Part shown: positions 63,906 to 64,000 of the stretch, in pieces
Position numbering within the stretch: the stretch's first letter is position 1
How the letters are laid out: every line of letters starts with the position of its first letter
Source: Vibrio sp. DW001
Lineage (GTDB): Bacteria > Pseudomonadota > Gammaproteobacteria > Enterobacterales > Vibrionaceae
Assembly (NCBI RefSeq): GCF_029016285.1
Contig: NZ_CP091975.1
Span: 2,418,001 to 2,482,000, forward strand
Length of the DNA stretch: 64,000 nt
Direction: 5' to 3'
The notes under the pieces: model-generated
Told to the model about the DNA's origin: nothing
What the model saw: the letters and a program-made list of their open reading frames with translations, nothing else
The model's database searches: none
Position numbers and translations under genes: made by a program

Positions 63906-64000
63906 TTCTGAAGATTCGTACCGTGTAACCATTGGTATCGATTAACAACGTTTTGCGTCAAAATATTATAATTTTGGTTCTGTCAGCGTAAGCTATCCGA
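63906..64000. other. Window end, no feature recognised
   Basis: The last 95 bases after the membrane-protein gene show no frame, hairpin or repeat that I can support. Confidence 0.5.

Overview
The window looks like a stretch of the large chromosome of a Vibrio or close relative (Vibrionaceae). The backbone genes (hisD/hisG with a histidine leader peptide, hns, gsk, an OmpU/OmpH-like porin, dinG, priC-ybaM, htpX) all have the Vibrio form, base composition is moderately AT-rich, and several regulators and transporters are typical of marine gammaproteobacteria. No tRNA, rRNA, CRISPR array, prophage or intact transposase gene was seen.

Layout. 1-12.2 kb is conserved core: the start of the his operon (minus strand) with its attenuator, a lysine-riboswitch-controlled NhaC-type transporter, hns, gsk, a DUF2057 protein and a porin (minus), then dinG, a TSUP exporter, priC and ybaM (plus). 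12.2-17.0 kb is a metabolic island: a complete polar amino-acid ABC importer facing a guanidine-modifying hydrolase (DDAH/arginine deiminase-like), with inverted repeats between them and a TetR/BetI-like regulator at the far end. 17.2-28.2 kb is mixed accessory DNA: a GFA-like and a GST gene, an SLC13 permease, LysR/EamA pairs, an EAL protein, a chemoreceptor, an AraC regulator and a VOC protein. It also shows clear gene decay: a LysR gene and a SnoaL-like gene have both lost their 5' halves at one junction, and an alpha/beta-hydrolase tail stands alone.

28.5-33.4 kb holds a tight unit: a secreted AtsA-type arylsulfatase, a secreted eight-heme cytochrome with TPR repeats starting 3 bases later, and an AraC regulator. 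33.5-48.2 kb continues with an EF-hand protein next to a solitary MerF, EamA, LysR, pirin and AzlCD transport genes, an RhlE-like helicase flanked by palindromic GGGACA repeats, two unknown proteins, a P-loop remnant, an AstE-like deacylase, a GNAT enzyme, a YbaK deacylase and a VOC protein.

48.4-54.2 kb is signalling: USP plus PsiE opposite a LysR gene, then two diguanylate cyclases. After htpX, 55.7-62.4 kb is a complete alternate (alpha/CS1-like) chaperone-usher pilus operon on the minus strand: major pilin, intercistronic hairpin, second pilin, TcfC-like usher, chaperone, tip protein, and finally an outer-membrane beta-barrel with a LysM domain. A third repeat cluster and a DUF2157-like membrane protein end the window.

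The best candidates for little-described biology are the sulfatase-cytochrome unit, the pilus operon with its LysM barrel, the guanidine-hydrolase importer unit, and the GGGACA repeat family. Function calls rest on reading motifs by eye; no database search was run.
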